Part shown: positions 11,945-23,629 of the stretch, in pieces
Position numbering within the stretch: the stretch's first letter is position 1
How the letters are laid out: each line of letters begins with the position of its first letter
Assembly: GCA_004335835.1 (NCBI GenBank)
Contig: RWJK01001811.1
Span: 82,829 to 146,828 of the forward strand
Direction: 5' to 3'
DNA: 64,000 nt
Source: Scenedesmus sp. ARA3
Taxonomy: Eukaryota; Chlorophyta; Chlorophyceae; Sphaeropleales; Scenedesmaceae
Position numbers and translations under genes: made by a program
Notes under the pieces: generated by a model
Database searches by the model: none
Seen by the model: the letters and a program-made list of their open reading frames with translations, nothing else
What the model was told of the DNA's origin: nothing

Positions 11945-11982
11945 GTACAGTGATATCACTGTACAGTCATGCATGACTGTAC
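11945..11982. repeat. two overlapping perfect palindromes
   Basis: A 20-nt perfect palindrome (11945-11964, centre GATATC) shares its terminal GTAC with a 22-nt perfect palindrome (11961-11982, centre ATGCAT). Both are exact on both strands. Confidence 0.95.
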
Positions 11983-12876
11983 CAACTCATGAGCTGATCA
12001 GCCAGTTACCCCCCCNTGGCCCCCCTCTACTCCGCAATGGGGACAATCACATTGCAGGGAATTCAGAAATCGGTAAGTGGGCTCCATGCGGCATCTTCAC
12101 GAACGGTCAGACTCTGCAGAGTTCTCAGCTGAGAATGGGCCCATTCTTGCCCGGGCTCTACCCAAGTGCCCGTGCTGCCTTCCGTCCGAAGATTTAAACA
12201 GTTATCGGGGAACACAAAAACATGAAGCTGTCACAAATTAAATTGACGCTGGTGAACTATCGTGCGAATCAAACAAAAGACGACGTTGACGTTCAATGCA
12301 AGTCGTAACCTTTCAACCGCAAATCGAAACGAAAGCGACACAGCCTGCTGAAAGTCGATAGATGCATATATGAAACTTACCTGATCGTTTTCGACGAAAT
12401 TTCCATGGAACCATGCATGCTTTGACCAGGAGACCCTACCAACCACCCCTCAAGAGCAGAATAAGAGAATTCCCAGCGAAACATAGTTGAAAATGGAATC
12501 CCAACGAGCGAAAATATTGAATTTTGAATCCCAACCCACCTATAAGAACAGAATCAGAGGATACATCAGACACAGGAACTCATGTACCATGGCAATGCCT
12601 GCATGCCATGCATCAGGCTTAATTTGCTGTTGTAAACAACCTTAAGGTGGCACAGCTTGGCCTTGTCGTCTGTGGAAGCAGAATAGTTAGCGTACTGGAC
12701 GCAGTGACGACAGCGTACACTTGGCGACACGCCCAGAGCAGGAGCGCCTGCTACTCTTCATACGCACAGACATCACTATCTGAAAGTGTTTGAAGTCAAC
12801 AAACATCCAACCATTACGTTTATCCCTGCTGTTGGTTTCCCCCGTTGCAAGCCCAGGACACCCTGCACACGCGAAT

Positions 12877-15462
12877 ATGGCTGCCTGGTGTGCGCAGCCT
12901 TGCGCACGCCAGCAACTGTATAGCCTGTTGATCATAGCTGCTTTCTTGGTAGCACACGCAGAATCCCACAGGACACTGCTGCAGCCAGAAGGGAAGGAGA
13001 CCAAGATAAAGAAGAACAAGATATTCGACAACGTAAAGTTTGATAACGTAGATTCAGAAACTGGCCAGCCGTTCCCACCCACTGGCAGGCGAAATGGCTT
13101 CAGGGCGAAGGGGGATGCTAAGCAGTTCCTGAAGCAGCTGGGCCGCGATCTCACGGAGCAGCTTGTGTTCAATCTGAATCTCTTTGACAAAGACAACGTT
13201 GATGATGCTATCGATGCGCTCGAGAAGACGCTGTCGAGCAGCGATGATTTGGTGCGCGGCACCCCTGCCAATGCTGCATGTGTGCTCAGCTACAGCACTA
13301 TCATGATGCTGGCCAGCTGCACCTGGGGTCTCCTGCACTAGCAGTGCTGTACATGTGCAATGGTTTCGCCCATCAGCGGTTGCATAGCAGCAAACCTGGC
13401 AGCCTACAGGGCGTGGGCAGCACATCCTCCGCTCTGCGTGCTAGTCTGAACAGCTCATCTGCTTGAAAAGGTGGCAGCAGCATCACAACAGACTGCCAAG
13501 TTGTACACTTGGCATGCAGCTCAGCAACTCAGCCTAAAGTCTAGGCACATGCGTGCAGTAGCCGCACTCTGCAACTTGGCGACCGCACAAACCTCCGGCT
13601 ATATTGTTTGCAGATCCTCGATATGGATGACATGACGCTGTCGGTGGCCTGCGGTTCGCCTGTTGCGAATGCAACTCAAGAGGAGCTGCTGGCTGCATAC
13701 AATTACGCCGCCACCTTGCCCTCAGCCGCAATCGCAACAGACGGCACTGGGCTGAGTTCCAGGCCTAACGCCAGATACAAGCTGTGGCTGGACTTCAAGG
13801 GCAGCACCATCACAGGCACAAGTGAGAGGCAGCGGCAACATGCGCTGCACCATGGCTGCAGATTCTGCATCGCCAGTGTGGCCGCACTGCAGTTCCTGGT
13901 CTGCACTCAAACAGCAGCAGCTGCCTCTGAAGCTGAGAAGCCCGCCGTGTTGCTTGTTTACGCATCGCTGGGCATGTCTCCTGCCAGCTTGTGGACTGCT
14001 CAAAATGGACGCCCTGCTGAGCTGTTGCAAAACCTGCCTTGTTGCAACGCAGGATGGAACGAGCTCTACTGTGACAATAGCGCAACTAGTCAATCCACAA
14101 CCTACATGTACTGCACCAACCCGGCACCTCAAGGCGTTAACTCCTCTATTGTCATACCTCGGTAAGCCATTGACTGGCCCACACAATTTTGGGTATCACG
14201 GTCAACTGTATCACATCCTGGCTTACAGCGATGGAAATGAGAACCCATGCTTGTAACACGCTCGTAACTGCTCATAATGTCAGAGTGCATCACTGAGCAA
14301 CGCGGTGATGGCGTTTGTTTGCAGCAGCAGAGCTGCAGCATCAATTCCATCTGTACGTCCTAAATCTGGTGGACAATGGAATCTCCCTTACTCAACTTGA
14401 CTCTGCATTATTTTGCTGCAGGTATAATGAGGATGCTGACCCTAACTCTTTCAGCACGTGAGTGGCTGTGAGCTTTTGCTCATGGTGGCGTTTGTTGTGC
14501 ATAAAACATACCAGGGGACGGGCTTGGCAACCAAGCAGAGCTGTCTGCTCCTTCCAGACAGCGCAGGGCACCAGCATGCACTCAGCTTGTATTGTATGGG
14601 CCTGATGTTGCCTGTCATGTGTCGATGCTGACACCTAGCTTGATCTGCTGTGGTGTGGTTGTCCTGCAGAGTTGAGCTGAACAACATGGAGATAATCTGG
14701 AGAGCCGTGTCTGAAGGTGAGCAGCTAGGAACACCACGTACTGCTTGCAGCAAGCAACCAACGTTTGCTGCGAGAATCAGCATCAAGAGCAGGCATGCTC
14801 AGCATGCAGGATACCAGACTTGCTTTTTGCATCGCCTGTGCTGCTGTAGCTGCCACCTCAATGCTGCTTCTGAAGCGGCACACAGTTGACGGCAAACCCT
14901 TGCCTGCAAGCGAACCCTGAATTCAAGCCAGCAACAGAGCTCACAACACTTCTGTGTTGCTGCTGCTTTCCAGACTACTGGCCCTTTGACATCGACGTGA
15001 CAACCAACCCCCCAGTTGGGGCCCAATGGACTCCACAAAACTACCTGCGCCTTGTCATTGGGGGCAACGGAGCTTGGGTGGGCGGACCAGGCGGCATATC
15101 TTATGTGAGTGCAGCTGCAGCACATGCTACGAAATAAGCTGCCTTCCGCTGCCCAAACCCCGACTGTTGAGCAGTGCTTGCCAAAACTGTTTTGCAATCA
15201 CAGCAATCAAGCATTTTGATGTTGCTAGACCAAGCTTGGCTGGGCTGTGTGTCCAACAGGTGTGCCTTTGTTACGCATTGTCCTGCCACCTGCTGCCTAC
15301 AACAGATCGACATGGTCAACCAAGCAAGCGCGGGCTTTTATCAACCTACATTTGTGTTCCCACAAAACCTCGGGCCAAATATTGCCAAGGTGGGTCGCTG
15401 GCACACACACAGGCAGCACAAGCAGTCTATGTGCGTGCGTGCGTGCATGCTTGCGTGCATGC

Positions 15463-15503
<41 letters not shown>

Positions 15504-18500
15504 TGGGTGCGTGCGTGCGCGTGCCCTAAAACTAGATGCAGCACCACCTGCTCGCATTGTCATGCTTGCCCAACCCAACAATAAACTGTCGTGAACCTTC
15601 CTGCATGTCCGTTCCCGGTTTGCAGTACGTTTGGGAGGCCGTATCACACGAAGCGGGTGAGCCCAACACAGCATGTGCAGTGCTGGTGATAACTGCCTGA
15701 CACAAGAGCGGTATCATGCGGGTATTTGGCCCAGACTTGAGTGCGCCCAGCATCAGGGTGTCGCAACGTGGGCAGCGTCAGGTTGCCGCATGGATCACTG
15801 TCTGCACTATCAGCATTCACACAATCATGCCTTTCAAGCTCATGTTGCTAGCTCAAACAGTGTATGCCAATTGCCTTCACCAACCCATAGGCACCAGCAA
15901 ACCTGCTGACACTGTGTCGTGTATGCTGCTGACACGCCAGTGCATTCACATCATGTTGTTGTTTCTCTGCTTGTGATGCACGTGCAGGTCACTGGTTTGG
16001 TCTAAATCAGTGAGTCTCATATGTTCTCCTGCTTCTTTCGGTGCCATCCCATGCACGGAAATAAGTAGGACAGCCAGTGCAGGGCACACTTGCTGTACTT
16101 TTTTGCACACCAGCACCCCCTGTCACGCTGCTATTGCATGTCTCAAACCGAGTGCTGCATGTGCAGACCGCAACGCGTGACAACAGCCCCTGTTCTCACG
16201 CACTGCACAACTGCTGTGCTGTGGTATCTGCAGCGATGGCCTCTTGGATGCAGCTGGCAACTTGGTAACAGAATACTACACAGGCAGCCCAGGCGGGAAC
16301 GGCAACTCACGGTTCGCTACTGCATCTTGGGCTCCAATCATGGTGCGTGTTGCGTGCACTGGCAGTGCTACAGTCACCCCTAAGCCTGCAGCTGCCCAAC
16401 CATATTCAGCCACTTCACACTCTTCGTGCTAGCAGCTCTCTGCACCGATGCTTGCGGCATTCAGATGTAGCAGGCTAGCACACTCCCCTGAGGCTTTAGT
16501 GGTTTTGAACCACGGCTTACGCCAGCCGGCTGTCACCATGGTCAGACACCCGCTGCTGCATGTTGGTGCTGGCTGCTAATGCTGCTGAGCAAGTCTCATG
16601 GGTCGCAGCAGCTGGTAGTGCTACAGCTAGACGCTTGCCGACTGGCTTGCAGCAACTGCTCATGGTAGTGCTCTGACACGCCTGTGCGCTGCCACTGCGC
16701 TGCGTGTTTGGTGTCTGCAGGGCACTGGTGAGATCCAATGTGCTGTGCGCTGTGCAAACGGCAGCCCGGCTAGTACGGCACGGCCTCAGTAGGATATGGA
16801 CAGCACCGCCCTTCAAGGGACGGCTGGTAGATGCCAGATAGTACACTTGGTTGCTGTTGCTGTAGTTGCAAGCGGCAGCATCAATCTAAGTACAGCCTGG
16901 CGTAGCAACTACGGGAGCTTAGCTGCCATGAGATTACGCTCCGGCCAGGGGCAGCCTGCACAGCCTGCAAGCAATGCTTGAAGGCGCGCGGCTTTGCATA
17001 TTTCATGCTAGACTGTCCAATTTACAACAATGCCATCCAAATCACCGGCCGTTCGTTCCATCATGGCAGCCTCGATGGCAGTTGCTGAGCACCTCTCAGC
17101 ACTCGGCTGACTTGCATCCTTGTTGCTGTGCTGCTGCAGCCTACTGGGCAAGCATCAGCCAGTGGAGCAAAGGCGAATATCCCATGGCCAGCAACCTAGT
17201 ACGTCGTGTAGGCTGAACACGCTGCCTGTGACTGCGTGCTGTTGGTATGATGCAGTGCTGCTGTTTATGCCATTCTCCTGAGCCGAATCTTAGCTGTGCT
17301 GAACCATTCTTGGCAGTGCGTGCGTGCGTGCATGCGTCTTGGTGCTACGTTTGCTGCGCGGCACTCAACAAACGGCAGCGTGGCAGCTTGCAGACACACG
17401 GCATGCTTGGAAGGGCTTGACTGCACCTCACTCTGTGACTCCGTCTGTATGCAGGAGGACGATATGGGCAGGCTCTCAGCCAGAATTGGCTGGGCCGCCA
17501 CTTCGGTGCCAACAGGCGGCACAGTCTCATTGAATCCGACCTTGGGTGGAGGGACTTCCGCGACCGTGTCTGGCAGCGTCACAGCAGCCACGCTGCGCAA
17601 CGCCAGCGATGTGCACGTGTACAGCTTTGCCGCCGCACCTGGCACTGTCACAGTGACTTGCGACGTGCTCGACGCCTATAACACCATCTGGCAGCGCTCA
17701 AATATAAATTGCCAGGTGCGGGTGCTGGGCCAGACCGGCAACGTGGTAGGTGGAGCTTTCAACCCGACTGGCACGACTACCCCTACTGGACTGGGCACAG
17801 GCCAACAAACGGTCACCCTCACCACTGGTGGCACGTGAGCACACTGCTGGATGGTGATTGCAGCTGCTGATAACACAGTGATGATGATTACGATGAAGGG
17901 GCACGTGATGTACAATGATCGCTCCTGCGCGCTGCTACTAGGGGCCGCAGCTTTCTGCAAGCCAGGCTGTGCATAGGGATTACGATGTTGTGAAAGGAAA
18001 TTCACATACATGCAAGCAGTGGATCAAAGCTGTAGCTACCAACTGGCGTTGAACCCACCTGTGCGCAAAGACGACCTGTGTGACGAGACCGATGAGCGCA
18101 AGCACGCATGTCTGAGTCACCTGCTTCATCCACTAACTCGGCAACCAACTGCGCTGCTTCATCTACTAACTCGGCAACCAACTGCACTTGCTCCGGTGTC
18201 TCCTGCAGCTACTACGTGGAAGTGAGCGGTGCAGGAGACGGCAGTCCCACGGCAACTCCATTCCCTGCTCCGCCAAACGGTGTTGCAGGCTATTCAAGCT
18301 ACGCCAGTTCCGGCTGGTACAATCTGGTGAGCATGCGTGACAGGCCTCCGGTCCTGCAACTCGTCATGAGCGAGTACATTCATGACACGCCGCTTGATTT
18401 ACAGCCGCAATAGATGCAGGACGTGCGTGCAACAGCAAACGAGGGAGACGTCAACACACCTCCACGCATCACAGCTTCATGTGCGGGTGCGCCCGAGCAG

Positions 18501-19616
18501 CATACATCCTGCATGCGAGTTCGAGTACGCTGACGTGTCATGCAGCGTGACGCCTGCCTGCCTGGTGTCAGGTTGTCAGTGCACGCGCGTGCCATGACAG
18601 CACTGTGACGATGCATACTCTCTGCGACAGACGGCTGCGCTGCCACCGCTGCTGAATGGCTGCAGAATGTTGTATGGCCCAACCCCAATAGAACTTCCCC
18701 CAGCCCCAGCCCCGCCCCTACGCNNNNNNNNNNNNNNNNNNNNNNNNNNNNNNNNNNNNNNNNNNNNNNNNNNNNNNNNNNNNNNNNNNNNNNNNNNNNC
18801 CCCAGCCCCAGCCCCAGGCCGCCATCCCCCAGCCCCGCCCCCCCATCGTAAGCTACTTGCTGTGCACCAACCTTATGCTTTGAATGCTGCAGCCATCCTG
18901 CTGTACCCCTGGGAAGCATCCAAAGCATCGGATGCATAATGTTTTCGGCATAAACAGTGCCAGGGTTGACAGGCGGCAATCATCCCATCTCTGCAACATT
19001 ATGAATGCTATCCATGCTGTATGATGCTGGGTTGTGTGACGTGGCTTCTGTGCCAAAGGCCTCTCTGCTGCAGATGATGTTGCAACAGCATTGCATTCAA
19101 GTTGCACACACTAGGCAGTGCCAGCCATTTTACCAGACATCTCATTGCACAACAAGGCATGTCATGCATTCAAGGAGTGTGCTGCACACCTGCTAGCAAG
19201 AGGCATGCATGCTAAATGCTGCTTCTGTTGCTGCTGCTGTGGTGGTTCTTGCTGCCAATAGCCAACCAGCACTGACCAATGCTACAGCCGTGATGGGAAC
19301 AATTTCCTCCAGTTACACCTCAAAAACCCAAGTGTACACCTGCTCAGTGATAGTAACCGTCAAGAAGACCATTGGGGGTTCAGTTGTGCCAAGCGTGACG
19401 TTGACAGCTGTCTGGACACCCAACACGGGCACTGTCCCCGCTACCACCACTATGGCTTCTCCCACCACCAGCACCTCAGGCACAACCACCATCAAGATCA
19501 CGTCACCCACCTTCCCACCCGCTGCAAAGGGCTGCAGAGTCAACATCACAAAAGTCAACACAGCTGGCTGGCAGCTCACCAACCCCGGCGCCGGTGCGCT
19601 GAAAACATGGCCTTAG
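12877..19616 (+). CDS. secreted metzincin-type zinc metallopeptidase
   Basis: Extracellular protease. Exons: 12877-13251, 13614-13821, 14053-14161, 14422-14457, 14670-14716, 14974-15104, 15306-15389, 15626-15656, 15988-16009, 16234-16342, 16721-16727, 17140-17198, 17455-17834, 18209-18326, 18666-18847 (with a gap), 19262-19616. All phases are compatible; about 750 residues. A signal peptide ends near AHA|ES (residue 31). The zinc motif HEAGHWFGLNHD is residues 338-349 (HExxHxxGxxHD, catalytic E339), and the Met-turn is WAPIMG (M384). ISQWSKGEY and an EDDMGRL segment follow, as in bacterial-type secreted reprolysin-like proteases. After the protease come beta-rich segments (407-572), a Ser-Pro linker (573-633) and a C-terminal beta-sandwich-like domain. 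A likely role is wall or matrix turnover (inference). The start is the first ATG giving a signal peptide. The weakest joins are exons 1-2 and the gap exon. Confidence 0.82.
15431..15521. repeat. (TGCG/TGCA)n microsatellite
   Basis: Tetranucleotide GTGC-type repeats lie within the intron after exon 7 of the metallopeptidase gene. Strictly alternating purine-pyrimidine sequence makes it prone to the Z-form. Confidence 0.9.
16721..16727 (+). other. 7-nt microexon of the metallopeptidase gene
   Basis: GGCACTG sits between GTGTCTGCAG and GTGAGATCC. It is needed to link exon 10 (ends phase 0 after WAPIM) to exon 12 (needs one leading base). The joined product reads WAPIM-GTA-YWASISQWSKGEY, placing the Gly expected straight after the Met-turn Met. 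Confidence 0.75.
16967..17020. repeat. short dispersed repeat, copy 2 of 3
   Basis: It shares AGCAATGCTTGAAGG and AGACTGTCCA with 7545-7605. It lies in the intron after the microexon. Confidence 0.55.
18121..18186. repeat. 33-bp tandem duplication before exon 14
   Basis: Two 33-bp copies (18121-18153, 18154-18186) differ at two positions. They lie in the intron just upstream of the acceptor at 18208 of the metallopeptidase gene. Confidence 0.9.
18724..18799. other. assembly gap (76 N)
   Basis: The gap sits inside the CCCCAG-rich exon encoding the Ser-Pro linker, where polymerase and assembly problems are expected. The flanking codons stay in the Ser-Pro frame across 76 bases, so the stated size may be right modulo 3. 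Confidence 0.95.
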
Positions 19617-22600
19617 GCAGCTGCGCCTGTGCTGGTGCTGCAGCAACAGCTGGTGCTCATGCATGCGGCAACACACAGCTGCAGCAGGAAGCAGGCTTGA
19701 CCATAGCTGTGGCTGACCGGCTGTGTGGCATGAAACACACATTGCGTGTGGCAGAGCCACTTGCACAAACTGCATCAGCACATGAGGGGCGTCACTGGTG
19801 CAGCATTTTGCAGTGAGGCCGCTGTTATCCTGGCTCACCTGGCATGCTGCTTCACCCCCACTGCCACTGTCACGGCTTGGGCTGCGTTCCGGCAGCGGCG
19901 ATGGTGCTGGCTGTGTGCTAGCAGGAGCCGTGGTGATGGCTCTGCATTCACGCATCTAGCTTGACAGCACTGCTCCGCATTGGAGCTGCTGCGCCAGCCA
20001 CCACCTGCATGCAACAAGCAGGCAGCCTAGGGCGCAGCTGCAACAATGGCCCTGTGCTGGCAACAGGCACGGTTGCGCTGTTGAAGTTGATTGCGCATGC
20101 AGAGCCTGCTGAGGTGCGTCCGCATGCATGGCTTATCGTTGTTTGGTGGCATGCTTATGTGGCTGGTAGCTGCATGCTGCGTGCTGAGCATGCTGTGCCT
20201 CCCTGTTGTGGCAGCAGCTGCAATGCCAACAGGCACAGGGCCGCTGAGTGAGTGTCGCACAGTGTAGTTGCACTGCCGGCTGATGATGAGTAGCTCTGTT
20301 GCAGTTTGTGGGGGTCTTAGACAAGGCTGGGTGGGGGTGGGATCCGAGAAATGCAAAGGAGTGGCGAGGCGCACCTGGGGTTTTCCTCGCTGCCAGGCTT
20401 GACAACATCGTGGTATGCTTAACAATCGCCTTGGTGTGTTCAGTGCATGCAGCACTGCTGCCGCAGATGCGTTGCTGTGGCGGGAGATCTGCCTGCGCTG
20501 CCTCATCTAGTGCAGATGCAGCAGGGCACCCTCTGCTGCCAAAGCCTGCACGAGAGTGCAGAATGATGGCGTCGTCTTGTGTCAGGGGCGGTCAACTTTG
20601 GCTGCCTTGGGCCGATCCATGCAAGTTAAATCCACCAAGTTGCGTGCACAACATGCAGCTTGCTTGGCACGGAAGGTTGAGGCATGGAGCGGCTGCAGCT
20701 TATACCGTAGATTGTTGCAGCATGGGCCCGAGCAGTAATAAATGCACAGACTCTTTTAATGCTTGTGTGCATTGTACATGTGCCCTGCCTACATCCAGCA
20801 GCTGCTTGTTGGAAAGGGTATTTGTTGATGCCTGGTGCATGGCATGGTGGTGTATGCTGCGCTAGGAAGCTCTGCAGTGACGCACTCCCGGGCACTGGGC
20901 AGTGTGGAAGTTGAGATGCTGCCACCATCGCATCGCCATGATGTGGACACGTGAAAAGCGGCTCATGATGTACATACTATGTAGTACATGCTGCTCGTTC
21001 TGTTGTTGGGGGGATTTCCAGTTCACCACTATTATGGTGTGCAGGGCAGGGATGGCTGGGACCAGTTAGTGGGCCTACAGCAGCTCGGGGGGCGCTAGCC
21101 AGCTGTGCTGCACCGCCTGCATCACTCAATGTCGCAGCATTAGGGCACAGCCTGCCTCTTCACGCCGCTCAGCAGCAGCAGCTGCTGATGCAGAGACGAT
21201 TGCACCTGTTTTCTTCTACAGCAGTTTGCTAACTTCTGGTGTGGTGTAGTTGACGTACTGTGAGACAGCCACATCACACAGGTGCGCAGTTGTGCAGGCT
21301 CTGCTTGGCGCCAGCTGTCGCTGCTTCGCACCGGAAGGCTTGTCAACCCTCGAACAGCTGGTGCTAAGTGAATGGCTTCTGCTGTAGCATGATGGTTTTT
21401 GCACATGCTGGTGTAGTGCACAGCAGCGACTGGCTGTGTGATGCATGTGTGCTAGCAACACCATAAATGTTTGTTTGCCTTTAGTTTCAGGACTGCGCTG
21501 TGCGCGCTGCATGGTCGCAGCAGTGCCACTCTCGCAGTGAACTGCCTATCTGTTGACTTCGGCTGTTATGTAGAGCTTGGCTGGGGAGGCAGCACCAGCA
21601 GGCGCCTGCCTGCAACAGTACGTATGCTGCAGCTGTCTGACAGAGCCTTGCTGACACTGCTGAGACCTCAACCCTGTCAGCTGCCTATGTGTCACACATG
21701 CAGCCTGTCGGCCACGTGTGTCCACATGCAGCCTGTCTGCCCCAGGTGACAACATGCAGCCTGTCAGCCATGTTTGACTCGGCTGCCCCTGTCATGACAG
21801 ATCAGCAGGCATGCATAGGAGCTGTCTGGTGTGCAAGACGCGTTCTGACGTCGGAGGACTGCCTGTGCTGTTGCTGCTGTGACTCTTTCTATACGCCTGC
21901 TTGGACAGGATGAGCTAACAAATACTGTTGCGCGTTTGTCAGAAGCGCTGGCACTGTCCCACAGCTGGCTCGTTACACCTGGGCTGCTGTCATTCTGTGT
22001 CAGAGGACAGCAGGTTGTCATCAGTTCCTTGTGTGATGCTTGCAGTATCAGTAGATGTATGCTGCAACCCTGCACTGCCTGATACTGCGTCAAATTCACG
22101 GCATTGCCGGGCTGTGCATGCGTTTGAGAGGTTGCATCATGCTTCAAAGCGTTGTATGCTCCAGGTTTCATATCGATGTGTGCTTCAGCAGCTTATGCAC
22201 CCTGAGATGACGTGTACATGAACTGGTGAAAGTGCATATCGTTGTGGAGCATATAGCTGATTTTGTTGCACTGCCCTAAACTTTGCCGATAAGATGCAGC
22301 TGGTGTTCTGTGCCCCAGCCTTGCCACGACACCCAACTGATGCGAGCAGCTGCCGCAACCCATCTGGGCGAACACACAGGCGCTGCTGCGATTTCTGGAA
22401 TGTAACAAAACTGATCTAGCACTGTTCACATGTGGCTGCAGATGTGGCTGCCTAGCTGCCAACAACTAGCAGTAACCAGCTACTGGCTGGTACTACCATG
22501 ATGCATGACTTGATGATAGTGAAAAATTCAGCATCACTGATGGCATAAGTGCCTGTGCTGCTCACGTGGGTGACATCATCTGGTGTGCCACATGCACACC

Positions 22601-22985
22601 GGAAGGCAACACACAGACAACACGACTGAACTCAACTCAACTTGCAATTGCTCTCCTGTAGTTGCTGGCACACACTACTAGTGAGTGCCGGGCACTCACC
22701 TGCATGGTGCCCATTGGTACCAGGCAAACGTCACTGGCACAGAGGCTCTGTTGGCACAGTGGGGATAACCCCACGAAGCACGACAGGCCCTGGGTTGCTA
22801 GATTGCTTGCCTGAAACCCATTTGCGAACGGCTCATTTAGTGTGCCACCGCTAGCACAAGGGCATGAAGCGCCAGGCTGCTGAGAGCCTCTGCAGTGCAG
22901 TCACTGCCAGTCACTGCAAACTTTGAAGCCTAGTATCCCGAGCCCAGCGTACTGAGTCAGCACACTTTCAAGGCATGTGCTACAT

Positions 22986-23045
22986 ATGTAGGGGGTCTTC
23001 TGGCTCAGCAGTGCTTGGAGGTACGCAGCTGTGCGTGACCAGCCT
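22986..23045. repeat. short dispersed repeat, copy 3 of 3
   Basis: Diverged copy of 7545-7605, with shared GGGGGTCT-CTGG-CAGCA-TGCTTG-AGGT-CGCAG. Confidence 0.55.
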
Positions 23046-23469
23046 TTTGTTGGGATCCTGGCTTTGTCTGGAATTTGTCATTTCACCTATGTAGGCCCAC
23101 CCATCTGTCAGCCAATCACAGCCGGGAAGGGCCGCCACCAGATCAACCATCAACACCAGAGTTGTCACATGCACTCTAGCTGCCCAAACCTGCCAGTGGC
23201 CGCCAGATTGGCAAACTTGTTACAACTGAACAAGAGCACATGCGCTCGGACAAAAATAGAAATTCCAGGTACAGAATGAGTTTCAGGTACGAAATCAGTT
23301 GCCAACGCTGCGGCAGCGAACGCCCCCACGTAGCATCACAGGCAGCCTGATTCCAAGCACTGTACTGTACACGGCACTGGCACGCAGACGTCTCGTCATG
23401 TTGGCTGAGTCCCTTAGCGCACACAGCGCACACAGCGCAGGGCTCAATGCATGTACACAACTATGTGTA

Positions 23470-23474
23470 TTACA
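23470..23474 (-). promoter_or_regulatory. TGTAA poly(A) signal of the LOG gene
   Basis: TGTAA on the minus strand lies 156 nt beyond the LOG stop codon at 23630, a plausible 3' UTR length. Confidence 0.6.
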
Positions 23475-23629
23475 GCATGCACACCCGACTCCCGACTGCA
23501 CGCATACTTCCAGCATTGCTTGAAGACGCACAGCTATGCATCCACCACGGGCTCTGTGATATCCTGGAGCCACATACGTTCAACCCCGGTCCATCTAGCA
23601 GCCCCTGGCGGCCCAGCGCTGCCAGCCAG

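Larger units (their letters stand above)
9660..12876. other. spacer, no supported gene
   Basis: It holds the 3' end of the secreted-protein gene, repeated GTACTTTGTACTTTTGGATGT blocks near 11083 and 11211, overlapping palindromes at 11945-11982, one ambiguous base at 12016 and an AT-richer zone at about 12230-12560, upstream of the metallopeptidase start. A 90-codon minus-strand frame at 10649-10921 has no recognisable domain. Confidence 0.5.
19617..23629. other. spacer between convergent genes
   Basis: The metallopeptidase (plus) and LOG (minus) genes converge on this 4-kb stretch. No exon chain or protein family is recognisable on either strand. Some of it must be 3' UTR. The composition is TG/CA-rich with scattered GCTGCTG. 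Confidence 0.5.

Noticed and set aside
15431..15521. CRISPR-like array
   Set aside because: It is a simple tetranucleotide microsatellite without spacers, in a eukaryotic intron.
18667..18939. Pro-Ala frame across the assembly gap
   Set aside because: The neighbouring frame gives (Ser-Pro)n on both sides of the gap, joins exons 14 and 16 in phase, and matches algal wall-protein linkers.
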